Source: Psilocybe azurescens (taxonomy: Eukaryota > Basidiomycota > Agaricomycetes > Agaricales > Agrocybaceae). From it: 64,000 nucleotides of DNA. Both the position numbers and the translations under genes were made by a program. The DNA is taken from assembly GCA_023853785.1 (NCBI GenBank), contig JAJIRX010000762.1, positions 298,529 to 362,528 on the forward strand, in the 5' to 3' direction. Under the pieces are notes generated by a model. It was given only the letters and a program-made list of their open reading frames with translations, ran no database searches and had not been told where the DNA came from. This document shows positions 12,822 to 24,730 of the stretch, piece by piece; position 1 is the first letter of the stretch; every line of letters begins with the position of its first letter.

Positions 12822-14765
12822 TCAATACTCTTCAGCAGCCTCCATTACAACCTTCATCTTCCATCCACCTGGGGTATCCAAGTCTGGTTCCTCCTCAGCC
12901 CATGCACTTTCAACGTCGACGATCTCTTCTATCCCAGATCCAAGTTTATCCAAGTCCATCGTATGCCCGTTCCCAGGTCCGACTGGAGTTGCGGCTCCGC
13001 CCATATTCCCGCTTTGCGTACCCTTGCCAAGAACTGCAGCTTGGGCACCAGATACAACTGTATCAATATCGACTTCTTCTTCCTCAGCTTTCATCTTCCT
13101 CTCGAACTGAACGGCTTCGTCCTCCTGTTGGAGAGATATTAAGTCAGTGAAGTTGAGATTTGTAAACATTAAATCACTTACAATATCGAATTCATCTTCT
13201 CGTTCTTCGTATTCAACATTCTCGTCGACCTCTTCGAAACCACCAGCAAAGGCACCCCATCGTTCTGGATTTGGACAGTGCCATATAAGAATGCTCCCTT
13301 GATTTGTTGTTGAAGCGAAAGATGACCTTGATGGGTGCCACTGCGCAAACAGATATTACAGCGTTAATCTCATAAATCAGCAAACTCTCAACTTACATGC
13401 AAGTAAGTCAGTGGCTCGCGTCCTCCGTCCAAGGCACTGGCAAATTGACCATCATTAGAGATGTCCCAGATGTAAATTTTATGGCCTGCAGGGTCAGCAG
13501 CTCCTACAGTAGCACGCAGTAAGAGACAGAAAACCGACTCATGGCAAACACACCAGCGTACCTCCAGCTAGCCAGTCACCGTCAGGACTATAGCACATTG
13601 CATGCCAGGCTGTTCTGTTGATTGGGTCATTGAACCGGTGTGTAGGCTCCAGTTCCAAATCTAAAAATGGCGGTAGATTCTGAGGGTCGGCGTCGGCAGG
13701 GAGTGGAGAGTAGGTAGGGAGTATAAATTGTCTCAAAGTTCTGTCTGACGAATTTGTTACCAACCGTCTGATTAATATCTGTAAGTGAAGTATGCAAGAC
13801 GCGGAACGAAAAAGAGGTATCCACCTTCCAGATCTTGTGAAATCCAGGCCTTTCATGATTCCTGCGCCAGATATTTTATGACGTGCAATCATCTACTATC
13901 TTCTTTAGTGATGTCAAAATATGATATAACCCAAAGCCAGACTGACAATTTTTGTACGCGTGTTGAACACAAGAAGGTACCCTGAGTCGGTGCCCACAAA
14001 TATATTTTTGCCTGTTGGATCGAAACGAGCAACCGTCATCCCAGAACTAGATTTAGTCAATATCACATAATCGTGTATCGTCGTATTCGGACATACCGCA
14101 CGTTGCCCTGTCCAGCATTTTCTTCGTCCTCTACCATTTCATCGGCAAGAGTCTCCAAAAGTTCAGTACGCGATCTATGTTGCTTCCTCAAGTCGCAGAC
14201 ATATGCTTCCCCAGTGGCTAATAGAGCCAACACAATCTGACTATTGCATTGCGTTAGAAATGGGATGTACATTCCAAAAGATTATCTCACTTATTTTTGG
14301 GATGAAACGAGGCACTGACGACTGGGACATCAAATCGAAGGGATTTTTGTCGTTGTGGAGGATCACAGGTAGAGGAAAGGTCCCAGATAATGACGTTCCA
14401 GTCTTTCGACGATGTCAGAAGATATCGAGAATTTCTCGACCAGCTTTACGCACAGTTAATAACGTTGTTGCCTTGTACGATGGTAAGAAAACGTACTCTA
14501 TACTTGTTATGGTCTTCACATGCCCATCCAACCATCTAATGGGGGCTCTTGTTTCAAGATCCCATATCTCTGCTGAACCATTCAGACGTGCTGCAGCAAT
14601 GAACCGTCCGGTCGGGTCAAATTTAGCGAAAAGCGCCCCAGCAAACAGGGATGTTTGCACGGCAGTGGGATGTGAGAGCGTGAACGGATCTATAGGAGCA
14701 AGTTGATGTCAAAAATTCGTGCATATATATCGAATGTCATACGTACTGATTAGAGACTCGTTCAT
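12822..14765 (-). CDS. SWD1: COMPASS (Set1C) subunit SWD1 / RBBP5 orthologue
   Basis: This is a WD40 protein spread over many short exons, with no frame break detected. Exon 1 is short and starts at ATG 14765. The N-terminus contains F-D-P-T-G-R-F-I-A-A-A, then E-I-W-D-L and the diagnostic block G-H-V-K-T-I-T-S-I-D-W-S-R, which matches Swd1/RBBP5. Later WD repeats (V-I-I-W-D-L; F-V-G-T-D-S-G) are followed by a strongly acidic C-terminus with a G-x-W-K motif, also usual for this family. Swd1 is a core scaffold of the Set1 histone H3K4 methyltransferase complex in the nucleus. It is divergent from the WDR89-like gene, sharing a 356-bp intergenic region. Confidence 0.88.
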
Positions 14766-15121
14766 TGTTCAATAAGTAGTTGACGATGAGAATTCTAACT
14801 TCTCTTGAGAATTGATATTATATGAGTCCTCCTGTGAAGAGACTGGTTTAAGCTGATGAATTGAAGATGTGCGATGCTTCATTCATTCCAATAGAGTGCC
14901 TTTCCTGATACACAGTGGCATGGGTATTCGGATATTGAATGGGATACGTATAAGGGTTGGACAACGCGTATAATTAAGTTGAACACCGTAGGGGCGAGCG
15001 GAAGGCGATGGCGACTGAATTCAATAAATGCAAGCAACCATCTCAGTGATGGCGGCGATCACAATTTCTTGTTTCCAGCTTCTAACTTTTTTATATCTCC
15101 CTTGGATTCTTGATCTAAACC
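14766..15121. promoter_or_regulatory. Shared upstream region of SWD1 and WDR89-like genes
   Basis: The two divergent WD40 genes start at 14765 (-) and 15122 (+), so this 356-bp interval must carry both promoters. There is no clear TATA box. A pyrimidine-rich stretch (tttttatatctcccttgg) lies just before the plus-strand ATG. Confidence 0.5.
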
Positions 15122-16683
15122 ATGGCTGAACGGCACAGACTCTTGTTAGAATCTCCCCGACTGACAGAGGAATTTTCTCCAAGCAGGACCACGACATCAT
15201 CTACAACATCGGGGTATATTCTGGGTATAACATCTTTATCTTCGTTCTACGCTGCATCGGCCTCTGCTCCTTTCAATGTCATCGATATTGTCGATAAAAC
15301 TACCCTCAGAGGTGTGAAAACACTGCCAGGTCATGAAAACGGAACAACTTCCCTTCACACCGCTCAGAATATGGCTGGGTCAGCCAAGGAATGTCTTATT
15401 TCGTCTGGAAAGGATGGAAGTGTTAAAGTCTGGGACGAACGATCAAATTCGCACAGTATCAAGAGTAAATATCCATTTTTGTCTCTGAATTTCGTCTATC
15501 TGACGACTCATAAAGATGTTTCTTGTTGCCAGTGACGAACCTTGGGAAAAGGCAGGCTTTGCTTTGCTGTGATGTTTCTCCAGATGGCTTGACTGTTGCT
15601 GCTGGAACTGAGCTGCAAGGGGACGACGCTTCCATTCTATACTGGTATGTTGAATTTCATCTGTGTTGACATCTGTTCTCATGTCTATCCTAGGGATCCA
15701 CGCCAACCCGCGACACCAGTTCGAACGCATTCTTCCACGCACTCGGACGATATAACCACCCTTTCATTTGCTGCATCCAGAGATCCGACTACGAATACCA
15801 ACATTTTGCTGTCCGGATCCACTGATGGTCTCATTTCCACTTCCAATGCCGATGAGGATGACGAGGATGAAGCTGTTATCCAAGTTGGCAATTGGGGATG
15901 TAGTGTTTCGCAGGTTGGCTGGATTCCAGGCGCCTCGTCCGGTTCCGCTGGAATCTGGGCTGCAAGCGACATGGAGACCTTCAGCACCTGGCAGAGTGAC
16001 GTAGGATTCTAGAAATTCCTCAATTTTTCTGATACTCACCTGACGCTTCGGAATAGCTGGATCAACTGCTCAGCTTAGATATCCGCTCTCCAGTTCTTCA
16101 CCAGCGCCGGACATGGGTTACAGATTATCTTATCACGGTCCATAGCTCTAATACATCTAACCCCAAACTCGGGGTGTTCACTGGTTCGAATGAGTAAGTA
16201 TTATCCCATTCAACTTCTCTGACAGTGTATTGAATTGCCTGTATCAGAGGGGACATCGCCCTGTTATCCAACATGAATACCTCTGTTCCTGACGCTCCTT
16301 GGTGTCTGCATAAACTCTGGACTCATGGTCATGTTGGCGTTGTGCGCGCCCTAGTATGGGATGAACAAGTAAGCCTAATTTATCCTTGTTCGACACTCTT
16401 GGGTGCTGATTTTTTTTGTTGCAGAACGAGACGTTAGTAACCGGTGGTGAAGATGGAAAACTGAACATTTGGCCCATTAAGCCAGTCGAGCCGGATCCGA
16501 ATGGGAGTGATGGTAAAGATGGCGAAGATGACGAAGATGATGCCATGGAGGTGGATTCAAAACCCCGTAAACGCGAGTATCAAGAGGAAGGAAACAGGGT
16601 CAGTTCCGCTTGAATCTAAAAGCTGGTAGTTTCGCTTACACTATAGGTTTATTTAGAAGGGTAAAAAGGCCAGACGCCAATAA
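15122..16683 (+). CDS. WDR89-like WD40 repeat protein
   Basis: Six or more exons with GT-AG introns give a continuous protein with no frame break found. WD units are visible: G-K-D-G-S-V-K-V-W-D, then A-S-I-L-Y-W-D-P-R, S-G-S-T-D-G-L-I, G-S-N-E-G-D-I-A-L-L and G-G-E-D-G-K-L-N-I-W. An acidic D/E-rich insert follows, and the extreme C-terminus is basic (K-G-K-K-A-R-R-Q, last exon ending at TAA 16681). The order of repeats and the basic tail match the WDR89 family, a conserved eukaryotic WD40 protein of poorly known function. It shares its upstream region with SWD1. Confidence 0.78.
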
Positions 16684-16968
16684 AACAAAAATTGAATCAC
16701 ATATGATCTTGACAGATATTGGTTGAATTGTAGAATACTTCGAGATGCATCCAAGCTCGTTTGAGGACGATAAGATTTCGGTTTATGTCACACCACGTGA
16801 CGCGCAGTGGTCTTTGTTACGGGACGCGTTGACCATTCATGTGCAGTCGGATGTGGTTCTTGGAAGGTTCTTGAACCAATACTTCCCACATCTAATTTCA
16901 ACATTAGCTCGTCATACCATTAAATACTCGAACTGCCACTCTAATTCAAAGTCCTCTAAACTTTGAAA

Positions 16969-18664
16969 ATGGCCCAGGAAGAAGAGGAAACTAACCAGCA
17001 CAAAAGGGAAAAGTCACAACGGACATCACCAGACCCAGCAGCCACTGTTCTCTAAAATCCGCAATTTGAATCATCTCGCCCTTACTTCTTTTGGCTCTCT
17101 TTTCTCTGGAACATCCTCATCGAAGTCTGCGTCCTGTCAACAGACAGACGATGTGGAACCTGACTCGCTGGCCGATTCTACTGGTATACTCAAGCAGGAA
17201 CTGGGCCATAGCCCAAACCTGAGCGCTGTTTCTGGATCGACTGACCGACCATTTGAGGACTTTGAGAATGATCTGACCCCTCGTGCTTCGGACTCCCATA
17301 CCCCTCAGACAGAGGACTATTGGGAGCATACTGGATCCAGAACGTCCCATCACGGCAAGACGACGTCTGCAGTACACTCAGATATTGCAAAATCACCTAG
17401 GACGGCGCATATATCTACATTTCTCCCCGAAACTCGACGTTTCTTTGGAGGATTATCTCGTTCTCGACGTGTCTTCGACCAAGATGGGTGTTTCGATGCT
17501 GATTATATGCTCAACGCATACCCTGGACAAACCATGAGCACTGCTCCCCTCGCTTCAACTGCAGTCTTCCCTTCTATGATCTCGCTTGATGAATCTCTTT
17601 TTTCTCTGCCTTCCGAAAGTCAGTTTGCATCTCATGGTCACGGCCATTTTGGAGAGCTGGAAACTCCTCCTCTGACGCCCGATTCGTTCAACAATCATGT
17701 ACTACCCTCTACAACTCTGCCGTTCAGCGCTCTGTCGGAACCTTCTCTGGCATCTTCTCGCTTTTCTTCGCAATTTGCACTATCTGATACATCAGATGAA
17801 GTGCCCGATGATCCAGAAGATGGTGCAATCTATACCAGTCCATATCTACGAGAAATCAAAGAAGGCAAAAAAGCCTGAGCGGGTTGTTGTAAGTCTCAGG
17901 GTGCTCCTCGATGTTCTCTATCCTGATTTTTTCTGTCTTTGTAGGATCCAGATGTGAATATTGGATGCGAACCTGACTCTGGCGTCCCCAATACCCATGA
18001 AGATCCTGAAGAATGGTATGGGTTAGAGTACACTCTTGAAATGAGCTCGAGAGAAAGGCAGCCTTCCGAGTCCCAGTCGTTTTCCGCTGGAGAACATTCC
18101 AAGGTTTGTAACCTTTTCAGCATTTTAGTTTCCCCACGCTTCACTGCTTGATTTCTTAGAGCCGTGAATCCTGGGCCGCTATTCATCGAGGCACTATCCA
18201 CCCTTTCTTCGAGGATGAAGATTATCGCCAATGGAAAAACTGGCATCGGTTTTTGGATCGTCAAGCCGAGAAAAAACGCCACAGGAAAGGTTATGAGTTC
18301 AGGTCTCGTTCAAAGGATCTAGCTTGGTTTTATGTCGATGAAATTCGAACGAGAGATATTTTGTATTGGCAGAAGGCATGCACGTTGCGATATTGCAAGG
18401 GGAGGGGACACTGATCTTTTTTTGCTCTTGCAGGAAGTGTTCGGTGTCGTGGCGCGAGATGTCAAAGAACGATTACAGTACATCGTTGAACGCCGCCCAG
18501 TAAGCGCCCTTGTTCCTGGCTCCTCAGCTTCCTTTTGCTCAGCTAAGATTGCCGTAGGACCCTTTTTTCCACCTCAGAAACATGACTGGTCGTGGTATCT
18601 CAAACGATCACGATCTGTCGCTTGCTTGCTTGAACTGAAAACAAGACCGTCCGCTAATGCCTGA
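16969..18664 (+). CDS. Conserved fungal protein of unknown function (frame-broken)
   Basis: The product is not recognised. If one C is removed from the run at 16973-16975, the start reads into a lysine/arginine-rich N-terminus (R-K-K-R-K) that could be a nuclear localisation signal. A low-complexity Ser/Thr/Pro region follows, and then a conserved-looking C-terminal half rich in W, H and charged residues (W-K-N-W-H-R-F-L-D; R-D-I-L-Y-W-Q-K; K-H-D-W-S-W-Y-L-K-R-S). The frame again breaks at the A6 run 17867-17872, where one fewer A joins exon 1 to the exon at 17945, and at the T6 run 18563-18568. The intron after R-D-I-L-Y-W-Q-K appears to use a GC donor. Confidence 0.6.
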
Positions 18665-19156
18665 CTGTAAGAAACAAATATAAGAGTTTAATTTTTGTTA
18701 TTTCATTGGAAAGGCATTTGGACATATACCCTGCTTTGGGATTCAAAGTTTCTGCAACGAGAGAATTTGATGCACTTGACTGTCATTTGTCAGGAACCAG
18801 GCCACGAGGCGCGGCTTGTTACGTGAGTGTGAGTCTTGGCAGATACCGTTGATTTGCTTCTAGCCTTCTGTGAAGGAACCCCATTTTATACTCATTACTT
18901 ACCTCAACGTTCATCTGTTTGCCATTTGGCCTCGCTATCCGCCTCTTCTCTCTCGCTATCGCCACCAGCTATTCAGCTGCCTCACATTCGTTACTTTTAA
19001 GACCACATTCGCCTTCGTTTCTTCGTTACTACGGTCCCCACGTAGCCAGCCTCTAATCCTTCTTCGTTCAAGTCCGTTGCCAATCTATCGCCCAGTTCGA
19101 AGCTGCTGTAATTGTTGCTGCACGACCCTTTCTTTCTGTACATATAAATATACGCC
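18665..19156. promoter_or_regulatory. Pyrimidine-rich upstream region of the 19.2-kb gene
   Basis: From about 18,900 to 19,140 the plus strand is strongly C/T-rich, with repeated cttc, tctcgc and ccttc words leading up to the ATG at 19157. Such CT blocks are common in highly expressed fungal promoters and 5' leaders. No gene is seen inside. Confidence 0.5.
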
Positions 19157-19751
19157 ATGTCTCGAGCAGGTATGTCGCCTCTCGGTGGAACGATTACGAT
19201 GACTGATTCTGCCCTTGTTCCTACTCAGGTCCCCGTGTGCACCGTCTGCCTCAACGTACCGACTTCAAGCTAATTCCTGCGCCTCTTGGTACGCCTTTCA
19301 CTTGGATCTGACCTTGGCGGGGGCTCATTGCTCTGTGTTGATGATAGACCTATCTTTACCATTGGCGGAGAAGTCATCTCTCCCAGCTATAATCGTCACC
19401 CCATCCTCCCCAACCAACACACGCGACTTCTCCATTGCGTTCCTGGCTGCCGACCCTAAACCCTCAGTGCGCCAGCGTCTCTCGCCGTCGAAGGTGTTCA
19501 GCTCTCCCAGCCTCCGACTGCGCTCCATCCTCTTCGTCCTTGTTGTGATCTTCGTCCTCGTGTGTCACCTCGTTACTCACAGCTTGGCGGCGCGTCATCC
19601 TCGTTTGGAACTCGTCGTGCAGACTGGCGAGGTGCATGTCGTAGAGGGCTCCAACAAATGGTTTGGTCTCGGCTCGATGCTCGCTAGACAGGCCCCTGTT
19701 GAAGACCCTTTTCATGAATCCGCGACAACCGGTGTACCCGGTGCGCGGTAA
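19157..19751 (+). CDS. Small single-pass membrane protein, unknown
   Basis: Three exons (19157-19169, 19229-19288, 19348-19751) join in frame to a 158-residue protein. The N-terminal half is basic and Ser/Pro-rich with several S-P sites. A single hydrophobic helix of about 20 residues (I-L-F-V-L-V-V-I-F-V-L-V) lies near residues 83-103. A short tail of about 50 residues follows with a V-V-x-T-G-E-V-H-V-V segment. There is no cleavable signal peptide, so it is probably a tail-proximal or type II membrane protein. No family was recognised. The intact frame across three exons supports a real gene. Confidence 0.6.
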
Positions 19752-22446
19752 CGGCGTTCTCAATCTCAGGGTGGTGGTCGCATAAGCTTATAGGACAGGG
19801 GATAGAGGGGAAGCAGACGCTTTATTCGTTCGTGGTCGCTTTCTGTTCTTTTTCTATGTTATACCAGTTCCTCTACCTTTTCACCAGTTTTAGAGCTTGG
19901 GATACGGAGATGGTGACCATTTGGTCCTTTTTTTATGGTTTAAGGCACCGAGAACGATTTGTTCGAGGTTTGGGTTACTTAACTTATTGACGATTTTATA
20001 CCAATGCAGATTCGGATATTTTTGATTCAAAATGACGCTCGCGCGCTCGTTCCCCGCACATTCGGCGCCGTTTTATTTCTGCTCTGAAGGAACATGAAGA
20101 GTGATTGCCTCAAATACATATACAAGCTGAAGTTTTCTTTCGCGCCCTGCGTCATTGAAACGTCAAGTTCTATCTATGACTATAACTCTGAGGAACAATC
20201 ATTCACACCCCATGTTTCCAGTGTGAAAGAATATGTTGTTCTTCTGTTGCTCTTACTGAGTCATACACTTCAACTTGTCATTACGCGGTCGAATGCCGGA
20301 CGAATGGTGGATCATGGACAGTCGATGTCGGAGGATGACAGACGATGAATGACTGGTGTCAAACCACCGGATTAACGGTTTAAACGAGGAGTCCGTCGTC
20401 AAGCATTCCATCTGGGTTGATGTTTTATCTAACGACAGATGCATAAAGACGCACATTTGATCATGATGCTATGATAATCGCAAGTTGAGCATGGTAATTA
20501 TGAACAACAGTAAGTATAATGCATGCTGAATTCTTTCGACCATCTATCAGATTGCATAAAAGCTAACCTCTAGGACTATAAAAGAGCATACTGTTGCTGA
20601 CGAACCTCTATCCTATGGCTGCCTTGGCCACTGCAGTTTAAAGACCCATGGGAACAGGAGCTTGGCCAATAATTGGCTTTATGATCCTAACTGTAAGCCT
20701 TGAACGTCAAACTATATGAAGTTACACCGCTGGCTCGCTGGGAGTTAGCCTTTAAAAGGTCCTATTTTAGCCTGTTCGAACACCTCCTGGAATCATAATC
20801 ACTTAGGTTAACTGTCGTTTCAATGGAGCGGTGGTAGCAGCCGTGTTTCCACTCTACTTACTCCATCGTTGTGCTCACTAACGATTTGCTGAACAAACCT
20901 AGGTAATATCCGACGAATCGGTCATCCAAAAATATCTTGCAAGTATTGTGTACTTTCTTCTAAATTTACTCATGCCAAGAAAACTTGCTTCACAGGCTAT
21001 CTCCACACCCCTTCTACCTCCAGCTTAAGAGGCGAACCTCAGCGATCTTGTGTATCGACGGCCAGATCGTGGCTTTTATATTCTCTGGCAGTCCACTAAG
21101 CATTTCAAACTTTACACACTTAGACGCCGGGATAACGCCCAATAAACTATTCCACTGGAGCCCTAAGCGCTTAAGATGATGCATGATGCGATTTGATTTG
21201 GGTTCCAGCGATGTCAAGGCCCCGATACCATCGCAGTTACCTCCTCTCGGATATATACGTATGTTGTGAACGAATGCCAAGTTTCTCATGCCGGACATCT
21301 TTGTTGGCCATGAACGGATCACAATTTCTTTACGCCGTTTAACTAGTGTTATCACAGTACGAGCTTCAGTTGCGACTGCAATAAAATATTCCATCACCGT
21401 TAAGTATCAGCTTTGGTGTAAGTAGCAGATAGAAAAGGCCTTCTTGACACTGCATTGACGGTGGGCGCGAATCTAAGTGACAGGCACTTGGCGTTTGTGC
21501 GAATGAAGTTATTATCTCCCAGGACTGTAAAGTTTAAATCAGTAGTCCGATAATTACAAGGTATACTGTGGTATCCTTGTTTTAGACGACACAGTCATTA
21601 GACCACTAATTTTATGATTTCTCACTGTTTCCAAGGGCCTTACAAAACTTATAAGGATTACTGAAAGAGCGGAAATCACTGATAAGTAATCAGTTGCGCC
21701 CAGGCTGTCTGCAACTGGTGACCGGTCTGGACTCTTGCGGAGACCTGCTGACTTTGCTTTATTCGGAAAATACGCATAAAGTACAGGAGGCAGTTCAATG
21801 GGTGAAGGCTTGGGTAACGTCTGAGAGCCACCGCAAGCCTACGTTCATGAGGGCGATGCCTAATGGCTCCGTTTAAAAGCCTAAGAGCTTTTTCATCTTC
21901 CTCTTCTCACCTAGCCCCCTTCATCAACCAAACTCCGTAGGTCCGAATGTGCCTGTTATCATCAAGGATCATCAACGTCAATCATCGGTAACACAGCTAT
22001 CTCAACACAAATGATACATCGATACCGTGCCATTTGTGCGAAGAAAACTCTCGGACAGCGATTTTTATCAATCATTATGTCATAAAGATCGATAGTTGGC
22101 CATGAATGCCGTTTATTATACTTTAGAGATGTTCTTCAATCGCAAGAAGAAGAGTAATAGTACAGATCATCGTCCGTCCGAAGATCGTAAAACTGAATAA
22201 ACATTGTAAAAATTCCGGTCTGAAATTCTACTATTCCTGCTACAGTTGAGTGCGTACAAGTACAAGGGCTGGGTATAGATCCCGCCACTGCCCGCAAACC
22301 ATTTTTAGCTTCATGGCAGTGCCGGACTCAGCCGAAATTGAAGTCAGGAACATAAACCTTAGAAATATACTAAGTTCTCGTAACATGGGACCCCTGAATC
22401 CGTATAAGGAATGATTTTAGCGCCACTTCCAGGCCACGCTCAAAGA
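19752..22446. other. Gene-poor stretch
   Basis: No supportable gene. Short open frames are scattered without domains or intron signals. A TATA-like tataaaag occurs at about 20,578 but is not followed by a convincing coding region. Confidence 0.5.
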
Positions 22447-22455
22447 TATAAAAGG
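22447..22455 (+). promoter_or_regulatory. TATA box of the MARVEL gene
   Basis: The sequence tataaaagg lies 114 bp before the ATG at 22569. The position suits a fungal TATA element with a 5' leader of roughly 80-90 nt. Confidence 0.55.
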
Positions 22456-22568
22456 ACCCTTGTATCGAGGACATATAACCCATCTGTCGTCGAGCATTCA
22501 CCCCGTTCTTCCTGCTCGTATTCCTGCTGCAATCTTCATACTTCTACCCAGGAAACGGCGAACTAGAG

Positions 22569-23642
22569 ATGTCACAAAATCTCACTCAGACCTTCGGGCT
22601 TGTAAGAACGGTGGTGTATGGTGTGTATACCTCGAATATCTTTCCGGTGTCCAAGTTGAATTGAACGCTAATATAAATTCTCCGGTGTGCAGTTATAGCG
22701 ACTGTATTCGCTTTACTGGAGCTTGCCCTTGGAGCTGCCATTACGAATTGGACGGAGACCAAGTTTATCTTCGGCGGCTTCTTTTCATTCGCTGCGCTTG
22801 CCATTGCCACCGGCATCCTCACATTCCTCACCCTACCAGTGATGTATGTTCATAATCATCTGCAATTCTGATATCAATCGCATTAACGACCTCGTGACTT
22901 GGTACCCAGGTTGCTCTTCTCTCTCAATCGCAAAGGAGCTATCGTAAACATGGTCATAATCGAGGCTGGATGGACTTGTGAGTTGTTGCCTAATAGTCGC
23001 TTTGTGATACATATCGTTTATTTTTGTTAATCAGGGTTCCTGTGGATTATGTGGATCTCTGTTGGGGGCTCGGCAGCTGCTACAGATCTTATTACTGCTT
23101 GCAATAATGATTTCTTTGGTATGATCACCTTCCCTGGACATCAGATTTCCGTTCTCATGTGTGTTCATAGTGAACATCAACTCTGAGTTTGGCCTCAAGA
23201 CCGTGTGCAGTGAAACTAAAGCTCTGACTGCCTTTGGTTTCCTGACATGGGTTCTCTGTACGTTTACTTCCATTAAGGTTTAGCACGCGTCAACAGACTA
23301 AATACTTTCTACGCGCCAGTGTTCGCATACAATATTTTCCTCCTCTTCCTGATCATCAGACAGCACTTGCGCGGTAATCCAGGAGTTTGGACCAGCTACA
23401 TTTCGGAGGCCGATTTCGATCATGCTGGTACCTATACCGGCGGCGGTGTTGTTGAGCAGAAGGGTTCTCCTGGCTTCGCGCCACAGTACCCTCCTCAGAG
23501 TCCACCAGGCTGGTGTCCCACAGACAGCAAGCCCTTATCCTCAAGTCTGAACGTGTTTGTCTCTATGCCTTGTCAAGTTGTCCATCTGTCCCCACTCTCA
23601 ACAATATACCCCATCTTCGTGGTGTCCAGTATTTTCGCCTGA
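22569..23642 (+). CDS. MARVEL-like four-helix membrane protein
   Basis: Six exons (22569-22620, 22699-22843, 22910-22977, 23035-23118, 23171-23257, 23320-23642) join without a break to 252 residues. Four hydrophobic helices are visible: R-T-V-V-Y-A-T-V-F-A-L-L-E-L, F-S-F-A-A-L-A-I-A-T-G-I-L, W-F-L-W-I-M-W-I-S-V-G-G-S-A, and L-F-A-Y-N-I-F-L-L-F-L-I-I. An extracytoplasmic loop carries two cysteines (T-A-C-N-N-D and T-V-C-S-E). The layout is that of fungal MARVEL-domain proteins, which organise plasma-membrane subdomains. The C-terminal tail is Pro/Gln/Tyr-rich. A TATA box lies upstream. The very end may be mis-called, since family tails are often longer. Confidence 0.72.
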
Positions 23643-24090
23643 AGCAAACCATGTTTGTTTCAATTCGTCCTTTAGGTCTCAAACTTGAGTGAAAGTTGTG
23701 CTCCAATTTTAATTCTCCAATTGAGAAGTCAAAGCCAATAGCATGTACAGTTGATATTCTTGGCCAGTAACTTCCATCCCACAAGACGCGTCGCGTCGTG
23801 CGCGTCTTCAGTCGACTAACTCACGTGCACTTATATGTAGTACATGTGATGCTCTGGGCATCCTCTTGAGACCCAAACTTGCTGTATCCTAAATGGGAAA
23901 GACTTATCTTCTCCGTAGCATGAATGAAATTGCAGGTTCTGGAATATCTATCTAGCTGCTAGAGAGAAGTACATACGTATCATCGACATTGCAGTCTCAG
24001 AATTGCCAGAAGAATAAGCGCCCAATTGATTAGTACATTACTAGCGAGCTTCAGGTCCGTATACGTATTCCCCATAGCTGTCACCGAAGT

Positions 24091-24730
24091 TTAAAATACA
24101 ATAAGATGGGCATAATGGCCAACCTTCTCTGACACCATGGTGGGAGATCCTTCAATGTCAGGCTCTTCGCCATCGTATATGTCTATCTCTGTCACCGTTC
24201 CTAAGTAGCTTTTGTAGTACATTCCAGATTGAAAAGTCGTCTGTGTCTTGCAATATGGGCCGTGGCGAACGACACCATCGCACTTACTCGAATGCCATAC
24301 GCTTCAGAGCTGAGATCAGGCTTGTTTCTAACGTTCGCCATTCGTCTGCATCATTGACACGATACACCGTCAGAGGAACTTGTTGACTGGAGGTAAAGTT
24401 GGGTGGCGATCGTTAGCGAACATCGTAGGAATGACGTATATGGTAAAAGTCACTATCTTGGTCGGGAAGAAGAGTGAGGGAATGTATATGAGAAGCACGA
24501 AGGCCATCGGCGCGGGTAAACCATGTCGAGAGAGAAGGATTCTGAAGTCGGCTGCGTATGTTACGATATTGTAGATGATGTTGCACAGCGATAGAGTACA
24601 AGGTTTTGCTGGATAAAGTGACATTGAGGATATCTGAAGGTTCATCGACATGATCCAAGATTTGGCTTAAGGTCTCGGGGGGAGCGTTTCTGTCAACATG
24701 ATTTTCTAAGCAGCTTGAACTTTGAGATGG
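24091..24730 (-). pseudogene. F-box-like gene with an in-frame stop
   Basis: The frame opens with an F-box-like segment, P-P-E-T-L-S-Q-I-L-D-H-V, then I-L-N-V-T-L-S-S-K-T-L-Y. It runs to a TAA at 24413-24415, and beyond it the same frame continues coherently (V-P-L-T-V-Y-R-V-N-D-A-D-E-W, then a good GTAAGT donor near 24287). A further exon lies at 24240-24091 (G-M-Y-Y-K-S-Y-L-G-T-V-T-E-I-D). No intron of suitable phase removes the TAA, and no ATG opens the frame before the TAG at 24731. It is therefore probably a decaying F-box gene, though a sequence error at the stop is possible. Confidence 0.5.

Noticed and set aside
16745..16966. 73-codon frame between the WDR89-like gene and the next gene
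   Set aside because: It lies in the 3' region of the WDR89-like gene, shows no splice link to the following gene and no recognisable motif.
17867..17872. Programmed frameshift at an A6 slippery run
   Set aside because: Similar breaks occur at many unrelated runs in the window, including in genes with no known frameshifting, so a general error source explains it better.
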